From assembly GCF_002000055.1 (NCBI RefSeq), contig NZ_MVBD01000001.1, positions 62,001 to 126,000 on the forward strand: a stretch of DNA of 64,000 nt. Reading direction: 5' to 3'. A program made the translations under genes and the position numbers. Origin of the DNA: Marinicella sediminis (GTDB taxonomy: Bacteria > Pseudomonadota > Gammaproteobacteria > Xanthomonadales > Marinicellaceae). The notes under the pieces are model-generated. The model made no database searches. It worked only from the letters and a program-made list of their open reading frames with translations, and had not been told where the DNA came from. Position 1 is the first letter of the stretch. Each line of letters begins with the position of its first letter. This document shows, one piece after another, positions 1-9,148 of this stretch.

Positions 1-2
1 TG

Positions 3-830
3 ACACGCATCCGTATGGACGGCCCCCTGCGCGCCCGGGATGTAGAAACCCAGCGCTCAGGCAACAGCGGCTGGTGGGATTGGAAACCGGCCAAAAAAGC
101 CCTGGAGCAACTGTACATGCAGGGTGATTTGATGGTCTCAGACCGCACGGGATTTCAAAAAACTTATGACCTGACTGAGCGGGTGTTGCCGGCCGGTACC
201 GACACGTCACCACCGTCAGCGGCAGAACTGGCAGCCCATCTGCTGGACCAACAACTGCGTTGTCATGGCCTGGTGTCAGGCAAAGGCCTGACCTACCTGC
301 GCCGGGTGCCGGGGCTCAAAGAGGCCATGAAAGACCTGCTCGATGAGCGCCTGGCTGCCGGTGAATTGGCATCGGTACAACTGCACAACGGCGCGGTGTT
401 TCACCTGTCAGCAGGAGCCCTGGATGGCCCGGCCCCACGCACCAGTCACCGCCTGCGCATCCTTTCGCCATTTGACAATGCGGTGATCCAGCGCGACCGG
501 CTAAACAGCTTGTTTGGCTTTGATTACCAGATTGAATGTTATGTGCCGGCGACCAAACGCCGTTATGGCTACTTCAGCCTACCGTTGCTCTACCGTGATC
601 ATTTTGTTGGTAGGATGGATGCCAAAGCGCACCGCAAGACCGGCGTGCTGGAGGTCCGGCAGTTGCACCTGGAAGACCACCCGTTCGATACCGATGCGCT
701 GATCGATGCGCTGGTCAAAGCCCTGGATGAATTCCGCGTGTTTCAGGGGTGTGCGCGGGTGGTGGTGAAGTCGGTGGAGCCTGATGAGATCAAACAACTT
801 TTACAATTGTCTTTGAATGACATCCATTGA
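3..830 (+). CDS. YcaQ-like winged-helix DNA glycosylase family protein (5' end missing)
   Basis: The frame is open from the left edge, so the N-terminus lies outside the window; about 275 residues are visible against roughly 400 usual for the family. The core LSPFDNAVIQRDR followed by YGYFSLPLLYRDHFVGRMD (about residues 150-205 of the visible part) is the signature of the YcaQ/DUF1006 winged-helix family, and GPLRARD near the visible start also fits. Escherichia coli YcaQ is a glycosylase that unhooks DNA interstrand crosslinks; the catalytic part is N-terminal and is not seen here, so activity cannot be judged. The gene is followed by 170 bases without an evident gene. Confidence 0.8.
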   Translation, partial: TRIRMDGPLRARDVETQRSGNSGWWDWKPAKKALEQLYMQGDLMVSDRTGFQKTYDLTERVLPAGTDTSPPSAAELAAHLLDQQLRCHGLVSGKGLTYLRRVPGLKEAMKDLLDERLAAGELASVQLHNGAVFHLSAGALDGPAPRTSHRLRILSPFDNAVIQRDRLNSLFGFDYQIECYVPATKRRYGYFSLPLLYRDHFVGRMDAKAHRKTGVLEVRQLHLEDHPFDTDALIDALVKALDEFRVFQGCARVVVKSVEPDEIKQLLQLSLNDIH

Positions 831-1001
831 AGTTGGTATTAAGATGCCTTATTGCCATTAATGTGTTTAGTGCAGGATCGCTCACAAGGGACATGTCTCA
901 TTGAACACGATAAATTAACCACACCAATTGAAATACCCGTGTTGTCGGTTCATAATCGCTTTATATGATTCACATACCTCAACGATTTCAAGGAACGAAA
1001 C

Positions 1002-1676
1002 ATGAAGCACAACATCACATCAAGGGCCATGCACAGCACATTCCCTGAGCTGTATCAGGCGTTTGCCCGTCACCCAAAACCCAAGTCCATCGCCGTTTGT
1101 CCGTGTTGTATGGATCAGGAGGAAGTGGATGTGATGTTAAAAAAACAACGGGATGTGTTGACCGCAGATGAGCTGAGCAGCTATGCCAGTTCTGTGTTTC
1201 TGACCTGTGGTGACATCAGTGACTTCATGTATTTTTTTCCCCGCATACTGGAGTTGCAGTTGCTTGATGTCTTCAGTTGGCCCAATCCGGAAGTTTATTA
1301 TCGTGCCATTGGGCAAGCTGAATTCAATAATTGGACAGATGCTGAACAGTCAGTTGTCATTCAACTGACAGTTGACAAGATCAATACCTTATCAATGCAT
1401 GCTGAGAATGGAGCCGAGGTGGATACCTGGTTGTGTGCTTTGTCCTCCATCATGAATGACATCAGTCCTGTTTTGGATAATTTGGAGTCAACGGAGGTTT
1501 GGGGGGACTTCATTGATTGGAACATTAAAGCCTTGACGGAAGCAAAACTGACCAACAGTTTCTGGGATGATCGACCGGAGCAGGCCAAACAGTTGCTCAA
1601 CAGACTTCAATCAAATTCTGTCAGAGCATTGTGTGGGGATAGGTATGGCATGGTGTTTGATGATGAAGGAGCATGA
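1002..1676 (+). CDS. conserved protein of unknown function with CxCC motif
   Basis: A 224-residue soluble protein with a good ribosome site (AAGGAA, 7 bases before the ATG). Visible marks are a CPCC motif at residues 33-36 and a DFMYFFPRILEL block at about 74-85. I recall a widespread unnamed bacterial family with the same layout: a Cys-Cys motif near the N-terminus, then a DFRYFLPRILEL-like block. No function is known to me. There is no signal peptide or membrane segment. The next gene also encodes a Cys-rich protein 66 bases downstream, so the two may be co-transcribed. The CxCC could bind a metal, which is inference only. Confidence 0.6.
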   Translation: MKHNITSRAMHSTFPELYQAFARHPKPKSIAVCPCCMDQEEVDVMLKKQRDVLTADELSSYASSVFLTCGDISDFMYFFPRILELQLLDVFSWPNPEVYYRAIGQAEFNNWTDAEQSVVIQLTVDKINTLSMHAENGAEVDTWLCALSSIMNDISPVLDNLESTEVWGDFIDWNIKALTEAKLTNSFWDDRPEQAKQLLNRLQSNSVRALCGDRYGMVFDDEGA

Positions 1677-1742
1677 AAAAATTGCTCGATACACCAAATC
1701 CAAGTGGGTTGTTTTTACTGGTGTTCAATAACTGAGGTTGTT

Positions 1743-2300
1743 ATGAATAAGTCTTGTTATTTCTGCGGTGTCAATGAGTCAGAATCAAAGTTTGATTTGT
1801 TAGAAGAAGGATACTATGAAGACATGCTTATCTGTCATGAATGTTGGTTTTCAGACACAGCACGTCGCTGGCGGCTCAAACAAGAAGAAAAAGACCAGGC
1901 CTATAAACTACACAGCGAACTTGTCACTGCTGGTTTTCCTGTGGACTGTGAACACTGTGGTCATCGGTCATTCCGACACCCGAAATACATAGGTCACTCA
2001 CCTGACTGGGAGGTGATGTGTGATTCTTGTCATCGCTTCAAATGGGACATTGTGAAACCCAGAAAGCATGACCTGACAAAGTGGCATGAATTTTACCAGG
2101 CCTATATGAAAGGCCGATTGAATCTGCAAGCCAATCAGAAACAGTTGCAGGACATGTCTGGTCAGTTGGGGTTACCAGAGATCAGCTGTGAATGTGGTGG
2201 GCATTATTCTATGTTGGCCAAACCCAGATGCGAACGTTGTAATCACGTGTTAAGTGACAGTTTGTTTCATGTGTTTGACCAGCATTATCAGGACAACTGA
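1743..2300 (+). CDS. multi-zinc-ribbon protein of unknown function
   Basis: A 185-residue protein. I place the start at 1743, because CxxC motifs begin at residue 5 there and a GAGG lies just upstream; the frame is open to 1704. It carries at least five paired-cysteine knuckles (CYFC, CHEC, CEHC, CDSC, CERC), each typical of a zinc ribbon, spread over the full length. No catalytic domain is recognisable. It could be a nucleic-acid-binding or scaffold protein, but that is inference. Its 3' end overlaps the convergent symporter gene by 13 bases. Confidence 0.55.
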   Translation: MNKSCYFCGVNESESKFDLLEEGYYEDMLICHECWFSDTARRWRLKQEEKDQAYKLHSELVTAGFPVDCEHCGHRSFRHPKYIGHSPDWEVMCDSCHRFKWDIVKPRKHDLTKWHEFYQAYMKGRLNLQANQKQLQDMSGQLGLPEISCECGGHYSMLAKPRCERCNHVLSDSLFHVFDQHYQDN

Positions 2301-3760
2301 TCAGTTTCTAACCTTCGCCGACTCACCAGCCACAATCCCAGGTACACCAGCCCGCCATTGATCAGCAGTATTTCGTAGCCGAACTGGTAGCCGCCGAGCC
2401 AGTCAGAACCGTGGTTGGCCAGCAGCCAGGACAGCACCGGGGCGGCGATGGCGATGACTGGGATCAACCGGCCATTGGGTTGACGTTGGCTGGTGAGGCC
2501 GAAGGCGAACAGCCCGAGCAAGGGGCCGTAGGTGTAGCTGGCGGCTTTGAGCAGGGCGTCGATGGCGTTGGTCGCCATCAGGTAGTAAAACGCCACCACC
2601 AGCCCCAGTACCAGCAACGACATGCCGACGTGGATCCATTGGCGCTGGCGGCGGTGGTGGTGTTCGTCGCGTTCCAGGATGTCCAGATAAAAAGAGGTGG
2701 TCAGCGAGGTCAATGCCGAGTCGGCACTGGAGTAAGCGCTGGCCAGCAGGCCCAGCACAAACAACAAAGCCAGACCCACTGGAAAGTGTTCCAGGGCGAT
2801 GGTGGGAAACAACAAATCGGCTTTCTCAGGCAGGGTTACGGCAAAGGCGTCGGCATACAGGTACAGGCCGGCACCGAGCAGCAAGAACACAAAATTCACC
2901 GCCACCAGAATCAGCACAAACACATACATGTTCTTCTGTGAAGCCCGCAGGTTTTTGCAGGACAGGTTCTTCTGCATCATGTCCTGATCCAGACCAGTCA
3001 TGACGATGACGATCAATATGCCAGAGAGGAATTGTTTCCAGAAATTTTGTGGGTCGGTCCAGCCATCGGTGAAGAAAAACACCTGGCTGTATGAACTGTT
3101 GGCCATCTGCGCGATGCCACCGGACAGTGAACCACCCAGCGCGGTGGCCAGAAACCACAGCGCGCCCAGTGCCGCGATGAGCATGAATGCGGTTTGCAAC
3201 AAATCGCTCCAGACAATGGTTTTGATGCCGCCTTTGACGGTGTACAGCCAGATCATCACGATGGCCAATAACGCGGTGCTCCAGAACGGCAATCCGAAAT
3301 GGGACAGCATGAAGGTGTGCAGCACCAGGGCGACCAGGTAAAGCCGAAAGGCACAACCAATCAGCCGTGAGAGCAGGAAAAAGGCCGCCCCGGTTTTGTG
3401 CGCATGCCAGTCATAGCGTTCTTTTAAATAGGTGTAAATGGTGGTGTAGCCACCGCGGTAATACAATGGCAACAACACCTGCGCGACAATCACATAGCCG
3501 AGGATGTAACCCAGCACCATTTGAAAATAGGCAAATTGTGAATTCCCAACCCAGCCGGGAATGGAGATGAAGGTCACCCCGGACAAACTGGCACCGATCA
3601 TGCCAATGGCCACCACTGGCCACGGCGACTGACGGCTGCCAATGAAAAAGTCCTGCTGGCTGCCGCGACCGGCGGTCAGCCGGGCGATCAACAGCAGAAA
3701 AGCAAAATACAGGCCGGCCACCAGGGCCAGGGTCATGGGTTCGATGCGCATGGCAGGCAT
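2288..3760 (-). CDS. sodium:solute symporter family (SSS) transporter
   Basis: A 490-residue integral membrane protein with about 13 hydrophobic segments. The N-terminal block (GRGSQQDFFIGSRQSPWPVVAIGMIGASLSG, given here only in part: FFIGSRQSPWPVVAIG) and the following SGVTFISIPGWVG are characteristic of Na+/solute symporters of the SSS family, as is LASAYSSADSALTSLTTS in the middle, which is the region of sodium-site residues. Substrate cannot be told from sequence. Starts at 3760, 3751 or 3736 are all possible. It is transcribed away from the molybdenum hydroxylase operon, with only 67 bases between the two genes. Confidence 0.85.
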   Translation of the reverse strand: MPAMRIEPMTLALVAGLYFAFLLLIARLTAGRGSQQDFFIGSRQSPWPVVAIGMIGASLSGVTFISIPGWVGNSQFAYFQMVLGYILGYVIVAQVLLPLYYRGGYTTIYTYLKERYDWHAHKTGAAFFLLSRLIGCAFRLYLVALVLHTFMLSHFGLPFWSTALLAIVMIWLYTVKGGIKTIVWSDLLQTAFMLIAALGALWFLATALGGSLSGGIAQMANSSYSQVFFFTDGWTDPQNFWKQFLSGILIVIVMTGLDQDMMQKNLSCKNLRASQKNMYVFVLILVAVNFVFLLLGAGLYLYADAFAVTLPEKADLLFPTIALEHFPVGLALLFVLGLLASAYSSADSALTSLTTSFYLDILERDEHHHRRQRQWIHVGMSLLVLGLVVAFYYLMATNAIDALLKAASYTYGPLLGLFAFGLTSQRQPNGRLIPVIAIAAPVLSWLLANHGSDWLGGYQFGYEILLINGGLVYLGLWLVSRRRLETDQLS

Positions 3761-3827
3761 GGTATCACATCCCCATTGATCTGAAATGGGTTAGAATAAT
3801 TGTTTCTGAATGAAACAGGACCAAAGC

Positions 3828-4292
3828 ATGAAGTTGACCGTCAATGGTGTCTCGCATGAAGTGGATGTCGAGGAGGACATGCCATTGCTGTGGGTGTTAC
3901 GTGATGAGTTGCAGTTAACCGGCACCAAATATGGTTGTGGCATTGCCCAATGTGGCGCTTGTACGGTACACATGAATGGCATGGCCGTGCGCTCTTGTCA
4001 GGTCCCAGCCAAAGAAGCCGCGGATCAAACCATCACCACCATCGAGGGCCTCGGGCAGCCCGAAGCCCTGCACGCGGTGCAGGCTGCCTGGGTTGAGCAT
4101 CAGGTGGCACAATGCGGTTATTGTCAATCCGGCCAAATCATGCAGGCCGCCTCATTCCTGCAGTTCAAGCCCAACCCCACCGATGAAGACATTGACCGCG
4201 CCATGTCCGCCAATCTGTGTCGCTGTGGCACCTATCCGCGGATCCGCGAGGCGGTGAAGACCGCTGCCAAATCATTGCGCGGAGGGGTCTGA
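3828..4292 (+). CDS. iorA: [2Fe-2S] subunit of a xanthine oxidase-family molybdenum hydroxylase (IorA-like)
   Basis: A 154-residue electron-transfer subunit. Start 3828 is preferred over 3810 because AGGA sits 8 bases before it. It has the plant-ferredoxin [2Fe-2S] motif ([17 protein letters not shown]) and the second C-terminal [2Fe-2S] motif (CGYCQSG, then [11 protein letters not shown]), the standard two-cluster layout of these small subunits. It should pass electrons from the molybdenum site in the next protein to the cytochrome encoded third in the operon. The family includes isoquinoline 1-oxidoreductase and aldehyde oxidases, and the real substrate is unknown. One base separates it from the next gene. 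Confidence 0.85.
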   Translation: MKLTVNGVSHEVDVEEDMPLLWVLRDELQLTGTKYGCGIAQCGACTVHMNGMAVRSCQVPAKEAADQTITTIEGLGQPEALHAVQAAWVEHQVAQCGYCQSGQIMQAASFLQFKPNPTDEDIDRAMSANLCRCGTYPRIREAVKTAAKSLRGGV

Positions 4293-4293
4293 G

Positions 4294-6534
4294 ATGGGCA
4301 AACTGAAGACCTTCACCCGCCGCACCTTTTTGGTGGGTTCAAGCGCGATTGCCGGCGGTGTGGCTTTTGGTACCTTCCTGGCGAAAAAGCCTCACGATAA
4401 CCCCCTGGCCAAAAATCTGAACAATGGTGAGGCAACCTTCAATCCCTGGGTGTTGATCGATGCCGACAAAATCACCCTGATCGTGCCGCACATGGACATG
4501 GGTCAGGGCGTGGCCTCAATCCAGGCGGCGATGATTGCCGAAGAACTGGATTTGGAGATGGACCAGTTTGCAATCAGTTTTGGCTTGCCTGATGCAGCCT
4601 ATCACAACACCGCACTGGCTTCAGAAGCGGTGCCTTTTTTGTCCACCGATGATGGCATGACCGCCCAAGCCATGCGCACCGTGGTGCGCTCAGTGATGAA
4701 GATCCTCGGTCTGCAGGTCACCGGTGGATCGACCACCGTGCCTGATTCATTGAACAAACTGCGCATCGCCGGTGCCACCGCCCGGGAAACCCTGAAACGG
4801 GCCGCGGCCATTCAGGCTGATGTGGATGCTGCAGAACTGACGACTGCCCGGGGCGCGGTGGTGTTACCGGATGGCAAGCGCATCGCATACACCGATCTGG
4901 CGGCTGCAGCGGCGGCATTGCAACCGGTGCATCACAACACCCTGCGTGATCCGGCCAGCTGGCGCTTATTGGGTCAACCGATGCAGCGGCTGGACATCGT
5001 GGGTAAATCCACCGGCACCCTGGATTATGGCATTGATCTGCAGTTTGATGACCTGCTGTATGCCGCGGTGCAACTGAATCCCGGCAAAGGCGCGGCGCTG
5101 AAATCACACGATGACACACAGGCCAAAGCCATGCGTGGGGTGCAACAGATCCTGCCGCTGACCCATGGTGTGGCCGCGTTGGCCGACAACAGCTGGCGCG
5201 CCATGCGGGCTGCGAAGGCGGTGGTCTGTGACTGGGCCGAAGCCAGCTACCCGGCTGAGCAGGCAGACCATTGGCAACTAGTGGCTGACTCATTCACTGA
5301 GGAGCGATTGGACAAAATCTGGCGGGACGACGGTGATGTGGAACAGGCCATCACTGATGCCGCTGCCCATCAGGCCGAATACCGGGCGCCTTATGTGGCG
5401 CATCAGCCACTGGAACCTTTGAATGCGGTGATCCGTGTGACCAATGAACGGGCCGATATCTGGGTGGCCCATCAGATGCCCCGCTTTGCCCAACAAAAAG
5501 TGGCCGAGATCACCGGGCTTGAGGTGGATCAGGTGTACCTGCACAACCAATATGCCGGTGGCAGTTTCGGCCATCGCCTGGAGTTTGACAACGTCATCCT
5601 GGCTGCCGAGATCGGCCGGCAGATGCCTGGCAAGACCATCAAACTGACCTACACCCGGGAACAGGATTTTGCCCAGGACTTTACCCGCCAGATTGGTATG
5701 GCCCGTGGCCGGGGTTTGGTGAAGAACGGACAGGTAAAAGCCATGGATTTATCGGTGGCCACGGTGTCCTCTTCAGAATCACAGATGAAAAGACTCGGCC
5801 AATCAGCCCCTGGGCCAGACAAACAAATCACCGAAGGTGCCTGGAACCTGCCTTATGACATTGAACATTTCAGGGTTTCCGCTTACCGGGTACCCGAATT
5901 GGCCCCCACTTCTTCGTGGCGTTCGGTCGGGGCGTCTTCGGCCGGGTTTTTTGCTGATTGTTTTCTGGATGAACTGATTCATCAGGCCGGTGCCGATCCA
6001 TTGGCCGAACGCCTGCGTCTGTGCAACCACCCGGTGGCCAAAGCGGTGCTGGAAACCGCCGGTGAATTGTCCGGTTGGGGTCGCCCACTGGCAGAAAACC
6101 AGGGCCGGGGCATTGCTTTTGTCGAATCCTTTGGGGTGCCGGTGGCTGAAGTGGTTGAGGTGACCATGACCGACCGTGGCATCCGCCTGGATCAGGTCAC
6201 GGTGGTGGCCGATGTCGGCCGGGTGATCGATCCGGTGAATTTTGAAAACCTGATGCAAGGTGGCGCGGTGTGGGGTTTGGGTCATGCCATGAATTGTGAA
6301 ATCACCTTCAAAAACGGTGCCAGTGAACAATTGAACTACCACCGACACGCCGGCATGCGGCTGTATCAGTGTCCGAAAATTGTGGTCAAAGGCCTGGAAA
6401 ACGGAGCACAGGTCAGGGGCATTGGGGAGCCGCCGGTACCGCCGGCTGCCCCGGCATTGGCCAACGCCATTTTTGCCGCCACCGGTCAGCGCGTCCGTGA
6501 GATGCCGTTTGATCAGCACATCCGGTTCGTCTGA
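4294..6534 (+). CDS. iorB: molybdopterin-binding subunit of a xanthine oxidase-family hydroxylase (IorB-like)
   Basis: A 746-residue catalytic subunit. A twin-arginine signal (FTRRTFLVGSSAIAGG, Arg9-Arg10) predicts Tat export to the periplasm together with its bound iron-sulfur partner. Molybdenum hydroxylase marks include HMDMGQGVASIQAAM near residue 70, GGSFGHRLEFDN in the middle, and GIGEPPVPPAAPALANAI at the C-terminus, where the Glu of GEP is the expected catalytic base. The length and Tat signal fit the isoquinoline-oxidoreductase/aldehyde-oxidase branch rather than cytosolic xanthine dehydrogenase. The substrate is not predictable from sequence. Expression is likely coupled to the iron-sulfur subunit. 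Confidence 0.87.
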   Translation: MGKLKTFTRRTFLVGSSAIAGGVAFGTFLAKKPHDNPLAKNLNNGEATFNPWVLIDADKITLIVPHMDMGQGVASIQAAMIAEELDLEMDQFAISFGLPDAAYHNTALASEAVPFLSTDDGMTAQAMRTVVRSVMKILGLQVTGGSTTVPDSLNKLRIAGATARETLKRAAAIQADVDAAELTTARGAVVLPDGKRIAYTDLAAAAAALQPVHHNTLRDPASWRLLGQPMQRLDIVGKSTGTLDYGIDLQFDDLLYAAVQLNPGKGAALKSHDDTQAKAMRGVQQILPLTHGVAALADNSWRAMRAAKAVVCDWAEASYPAEQADHWQLVADSFTEERLDKIWRDDGDVEQAITDAAAHQAEYRAPYVAHQPLEPLNAVIRVTNERADIWVAHQMPRFAQQKVAEITGLEVDQVYLHNQYAGGSFGHRLEFDNVILAAEIGRQMPGKTIKLTYTREQDFAQDFTRQIGMARGRGLVKNGQVKAMDLSVATVSSSESQMKRLGQSAPGPDKQITEGAWNLPYDIEHFRVSAYRVPELAPTSSWRSVGASSAGFFADCFLDELIHQAGADPLAERLRLCNHPVAKAVLETAGELSGWGRPLAENQGRGIAFVESFGVPVAEVVEVTMTDRGIRLDQVTVVADVGRVIDPVNFENLMQGGAVWGLGHAMNCEITFKNGASEQLNYHRHAGMRLYQCPKIVVKGLENGAQVRGIGEPPVPPAAPALANAIFAATGQRVREMPFDQHIRFV

Positions 6535-6541
6535 GGAGGTG

Positions 6542-7441
6542 ATGATGAAAACTTTGTTGACCATGCTTTTACTGTCAGGCCTTTGGGCTGCCAATGCCGC
6601 GGAAGACATTCAACTGATCCCACCTGAGGCTGGCAGTGTGTCAACCAAGCAGGGGTTGCAACATTGGTCACGCATTTATGAAGTGACTTCACATCCCCGC
6701 TGTGCCAATTGTCATGTGGGCGACAGCCCCTATCCCATGTGGTCAGGGCCAAGCTATGGCGAAACCCGCCGGCATGACATGAACATCCACGCTGGGGCCA
6801 GCCGCATTGGCGTGGAATCAATCATGTGCAGTACCTGTCACCGGCAAAGCAACAGCGAGGAAGCCCATGGCGCACCGGGGGCCAATGCCAGCTGGCGACT
6901 GGCACCAGTCGAAGCCGCCTGGTTTGGCCGCAGTTCCAATGACATCTGCCAGCAACTGCGGGATCCGGCCCGCAATGGAGGCCGCACGTTCGAAGAGTTG
7001 GCCGCGCATTTGAACCACGATGAAATCCTGCACTGGGCCTGGACCCCGGGTGGTCAACGCAAGCCCGCGCCTTATTCGTTGCAGGAACACGTCAATGACT
7101 TGTTGAGCTGGGGAGTGGCGGGTATGCCCTGTCCAGCGGATCAGGCCGATGAAATAAGGAATGATCTTGGGACTTCGGCCTCCGATCCGGTCTCGGCTCT
7201 AACTCCTGTATCCCTACCGTCGTCATTCACTTTTGTTGCTGACAAAAGTGAAAGGCCAGGTGATGAAAGGTTGCTGATTTTTGCGCAGCAAAAGAAAGCA
7301 AGAATGCATACCGTAGACCGTGGCCACGGCGATCATGTCATAAATTCAAGCGCACGATCCTCTGATAATACTGCGTTTAACCAACAGGGTCGGCGGGTCG
7401 AGCTGAACATCAGCTCTCCGCTGGAGGTGGCCCATGAGTGA
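6542..7441 (+). CDS. diheme c-type cytochrome of the hydroxylase operon, with repeat-derived C-terminal tail
   Basis: A 299-residue exported protein starting at 6542 (or 6545) after a strong GAGGAGGTG site. It has a signal peptide (residues 1-20) and two heme motifs, CANCH (54-58) and CSTCH (96-100), and looks like the cytochrome subunit paired with IorA/IorB-type enzymes. Homologous content appears to end near residue 203 (GMPCPADQAD). The last 96 or so residues are read from a dispersed repeat (7156-7420) that also occurs at 24.5 kb and 50.4 kb outside genes. The tail keeps the frame open to an 8-base overlap with the next gene. Whether the tail is kept in the mature protein is unknown. Confidence 0.75.
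   Translation: MMKTLLTMLLLSGLWAANAAEDIQLIPPEAGSVSTKQGLQHWSRIYEVTSHPRCANCHVGDSPYPMWSGPSYGETRRHDMNIHAGASRIGVESIMCSTCHRQSNSEEAHGAPGANASWRLAPVEAAWFGRSSNDICQQLRDPARNGGRTFEELAAHLNHDEILHWAWTPGGQRKPAPYSLQEHVNDLLSWGVAGMPCPADQADEIRNDLGTSASDPVSALTPVSLPSSFTFVADKSERPGDERLLIFAQQKKARMHTVDRGHGDHVINSSARSSDNTAFNQQGRRVELNISSPLEVAHE
7156..7420 (+). repeat. dispersed mosaic element, copy A (in-frame inside a gene)
   Basis: Begins at AAGGAATGATC, as copy B does, and shares with it a block containing CCGGTCTCGGCT and AACTCCTGTATCCCTA. It carries a perfect 11-base-pair hairpin (TTCACTTTTGT, loop TGCTG, ACAAAAGTGAA) at 7226-7252, then a middle module with TTTTTGCGCAGCAAAAGAAAGC-like sequence at about 7279-7300, then GGCCACGGCGATCATGTC, and the conserved end (TAACCAACAGGGTCGGCGGG, then CATCAGCTCTCC). 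It is translated as the cytochrome tail. Confidence 0.8.
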
Positions 7442-7775
7442 TGTCAGGATGTTGTATCGCAGTGCAGCCCGCTGGATGTTGTACTGTGCGGCTTTACAAA
7501 TCACCGTATCCTGGGTGGTGGGTTTTCATATATCCACATATCAGATGTTGTTTTTCGGTTTATTGGGGGTGCTCACGGCGCAGGGCTTACACCGGGGTTG
7601 GCGCTGGCTGGCATGGTGCTCGTTGTTTCCAGTGATGATGGTATCGATACTGGCCATGGCCCGGGCTTTTGACGCCACCGGGTTGGGCATTGGCTGGTTC
7701 GCCGGGATCGCTCTGACAGATTGTATTGTGGCGGTGTTTTTATGGCGAATTTTGTGGCGCTCTGTTGAACGCTGA
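7434..7775 (+). CDS. small integral membrane protein of unknown function
   Basis: A 113-residue protein with three to four hydrophobic helices and Arg-rich ends (N-terminal RSAARWM, C-terminal WRSVER). Its ATG overlaps the end of the cytochrome gene by 8 bases, which suggests translational coupling and membership of the hydroxylase operon. It might anchor the cytochrome or link it to the respiratory chain, but no motif supports a specific role. I do not recognise the family. Confidence 0.6.
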   Translation: MSDVRMLYRSAARWMLYCAALQITVSWVVGFHISTYQMLFFGLLGVLTAQGLHRGWRWLAWCSLFPVMMVSILAMARAFDATGLGIGWFAGIALTDCIVAVFLWRILWRSVER

Positions 7776-7786
7776 TGGGGTTATTG

Positions 7787-9148
7787 ATGAAAGAAAAACG
7801 TATTTTGTGGTTAGTCTGTTTGGGTGTACTGACGGCCTGCGTGCCACAACCGAGGTATCTGAACCAACCCTTGACGGATGCTGAAAGGGAACAACCGGTC
7901 CCTGCCCGGTTTGAAACCCATGACCGCAATGATGACATCACCGTGATCCTGACATTTTCCGGAGGTGGCACCCGTGCGGCGGCATTTTCATATGGCGTGA
8001 TGAGAGGCCTGCGGGACATTGATGTCGACATCAACAGCCGCCATTCAACCAGCCTGTTGTCTTTGGTGGATGTGATTTCTTCGGTGTCAGGTGGCAGTTT
8101 TACAGCGGCTTATTATGGCTTGTTTGGTGAACAGTTGTTTACAGACTTTGAAGCGGATTTTCTGAAGCTCAAAGTGCAGAGTTACCTGACCCGGCAATTG
8201 TTCATCAACCCAATCAACTGGTTTCGTTTCATGTCTGGTCAGTACAACCGCTCAGAATTAACTGCGCAATATTATCAGCGGGCCATTTTTGGTGGCAAAA
8301 CCTTTGCCGACATGCGTATGGACGCTCCCGTGGTCATGATCAATGCCACCGACATCGCCACCGGAGCCGGGTTTTCTTTCACCGAAGAGCATTTTCGCTG
8401 GCTGTGTTCAGACCTGAGTGAATTTCCGGTGGGTAAAGCGGTGGCCGCATCGTCCGCGGTGCCGGTGTTGTTTTCGCCGGTGCTGGTCCGCAATCACCCT
8501 GGCTGTCAGCCCTATGAATTTCAACTGAGCCGGGTGCACGAAGATGTCCGCTTCAAACACCAGGCTTTGAAACTCAGGCAATTCCGTAAGAAACATAAGT
8601 ACCCCTATCTGCATTTGGTGGATGGCGGGGTGGCCGATAACCTGGGGGTGCGTGCATTGCTCAATCAAATTTATGAGCAAGACAATGATTTTTGGCAAGC
8701 ATTAAAAGCCTATCGGTTGACCAATACCAAGAAAGTTTTGTTTGTGGTGGTCAATGCTGCAGCGGTACTTGATGAAGGCATTTCACAATCCACCGATACG
8801 CCAAGCTTGTCACAAACCATCAATGCGGTCACCACCATTCAGTCACAAAACTACAACGCGGATACCCTTGATTTATTGGAACTCAGTGTTGCCCAATGGA
8901 CCGATCAGGTGCGGGAAGGGCGGTGTGCAGAATTTTTCAAAGCCGGTTGTGATGATTTTGAATTTTACGTCACTGAATTGAATTTCTCACACATTGGAGA
9001 GCCGCATGCTTCAGAGTTGGCGGCCATTGAAACGGCCTTGCAATTACCTGAAACAGAAGTCGACCGCCTGATCCGGGCCGGGGAGCAGTTGGTGCGTGAG
9101 TCTGAAGTGATTGCACAATTTGTGAATCAGGTCAGTGAGCAACCATGA
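7787..9148 (+). CDS. patatin-like phospholipase, predicted lipoprotein
   Basis: A 453-residue protein; the preferred start is 7787 (MKEKRILWLV), although 7775 is in frame. A signal peptide ends in the lipobox LTAC with Cys18, so it should be lipid-anchored. Patatin features are the oxyanion loop SGGGTRA (58-64), the nucleophile region SVSGGS (Ser101 is the likely nucleophile) and the DGG of the Ser-Asp dyad in LVDGGVADNLGVRAL. Such proteins hydrolyse acyl esters of phospholipids. It is a different subfamily from the PlpD-type patatin at 54.6 kb. It follows the membrane protein with a short gap and may belong to the same transcript. Confidence 0.83.
   Translation: MKEKRILWLVCLGVLTACVPQPRYLNQPLTDAEREQPVPARFETHDRNDDITVILTFSGGGTRAAAFSYGVMRGLRDIDVDINSRHSTSLLSLVDVISSVSGGSFTAAYYGLFGEQLFTDFEADFLKLKVQSYLTRQLFINPINWFRFMSGQYNRSELTAQYYQRAIFGGKTFADMRMDAPVVMINATDIATGAGFSFTEEHFRWLCSDLSEFPVGKAVAASSAVPVLFSPVLVRNHPGCQPYEFQLSRVHEDVRFKHQALKLRQFRKKHKYPYLHLVDGGVADNLGVRALLNQIYEQDNDFWQALKAYRLTNTKKVLFVVVNAAAVLDEGISQSTDTPSLSQTINAVTTIQSQNYNADTLDLLELSVAQWTDQVREGRCAEFFKAGCDDFEFYVTELNFSHIGEPHASELAAIETALQLPETEVDRLIRAGEQLVRESEVIAQFVNQVSEQP

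Noticed and set aside
2411-2941. 176-residue plus-strand ORF opposite the sodium:solute symporter
   Set aside because: Gln/Gly/His-rich shadow of a membrane protein read backwards; no start signal or family features.
5803-6609. 268-residue minus-strand ORF opposite the molybdopterin subunit
   Set aside because: Lies fully antisense to a well-supported gene; the product is His/Pro/Arg-rich without any domain, typical of a shadow frame.
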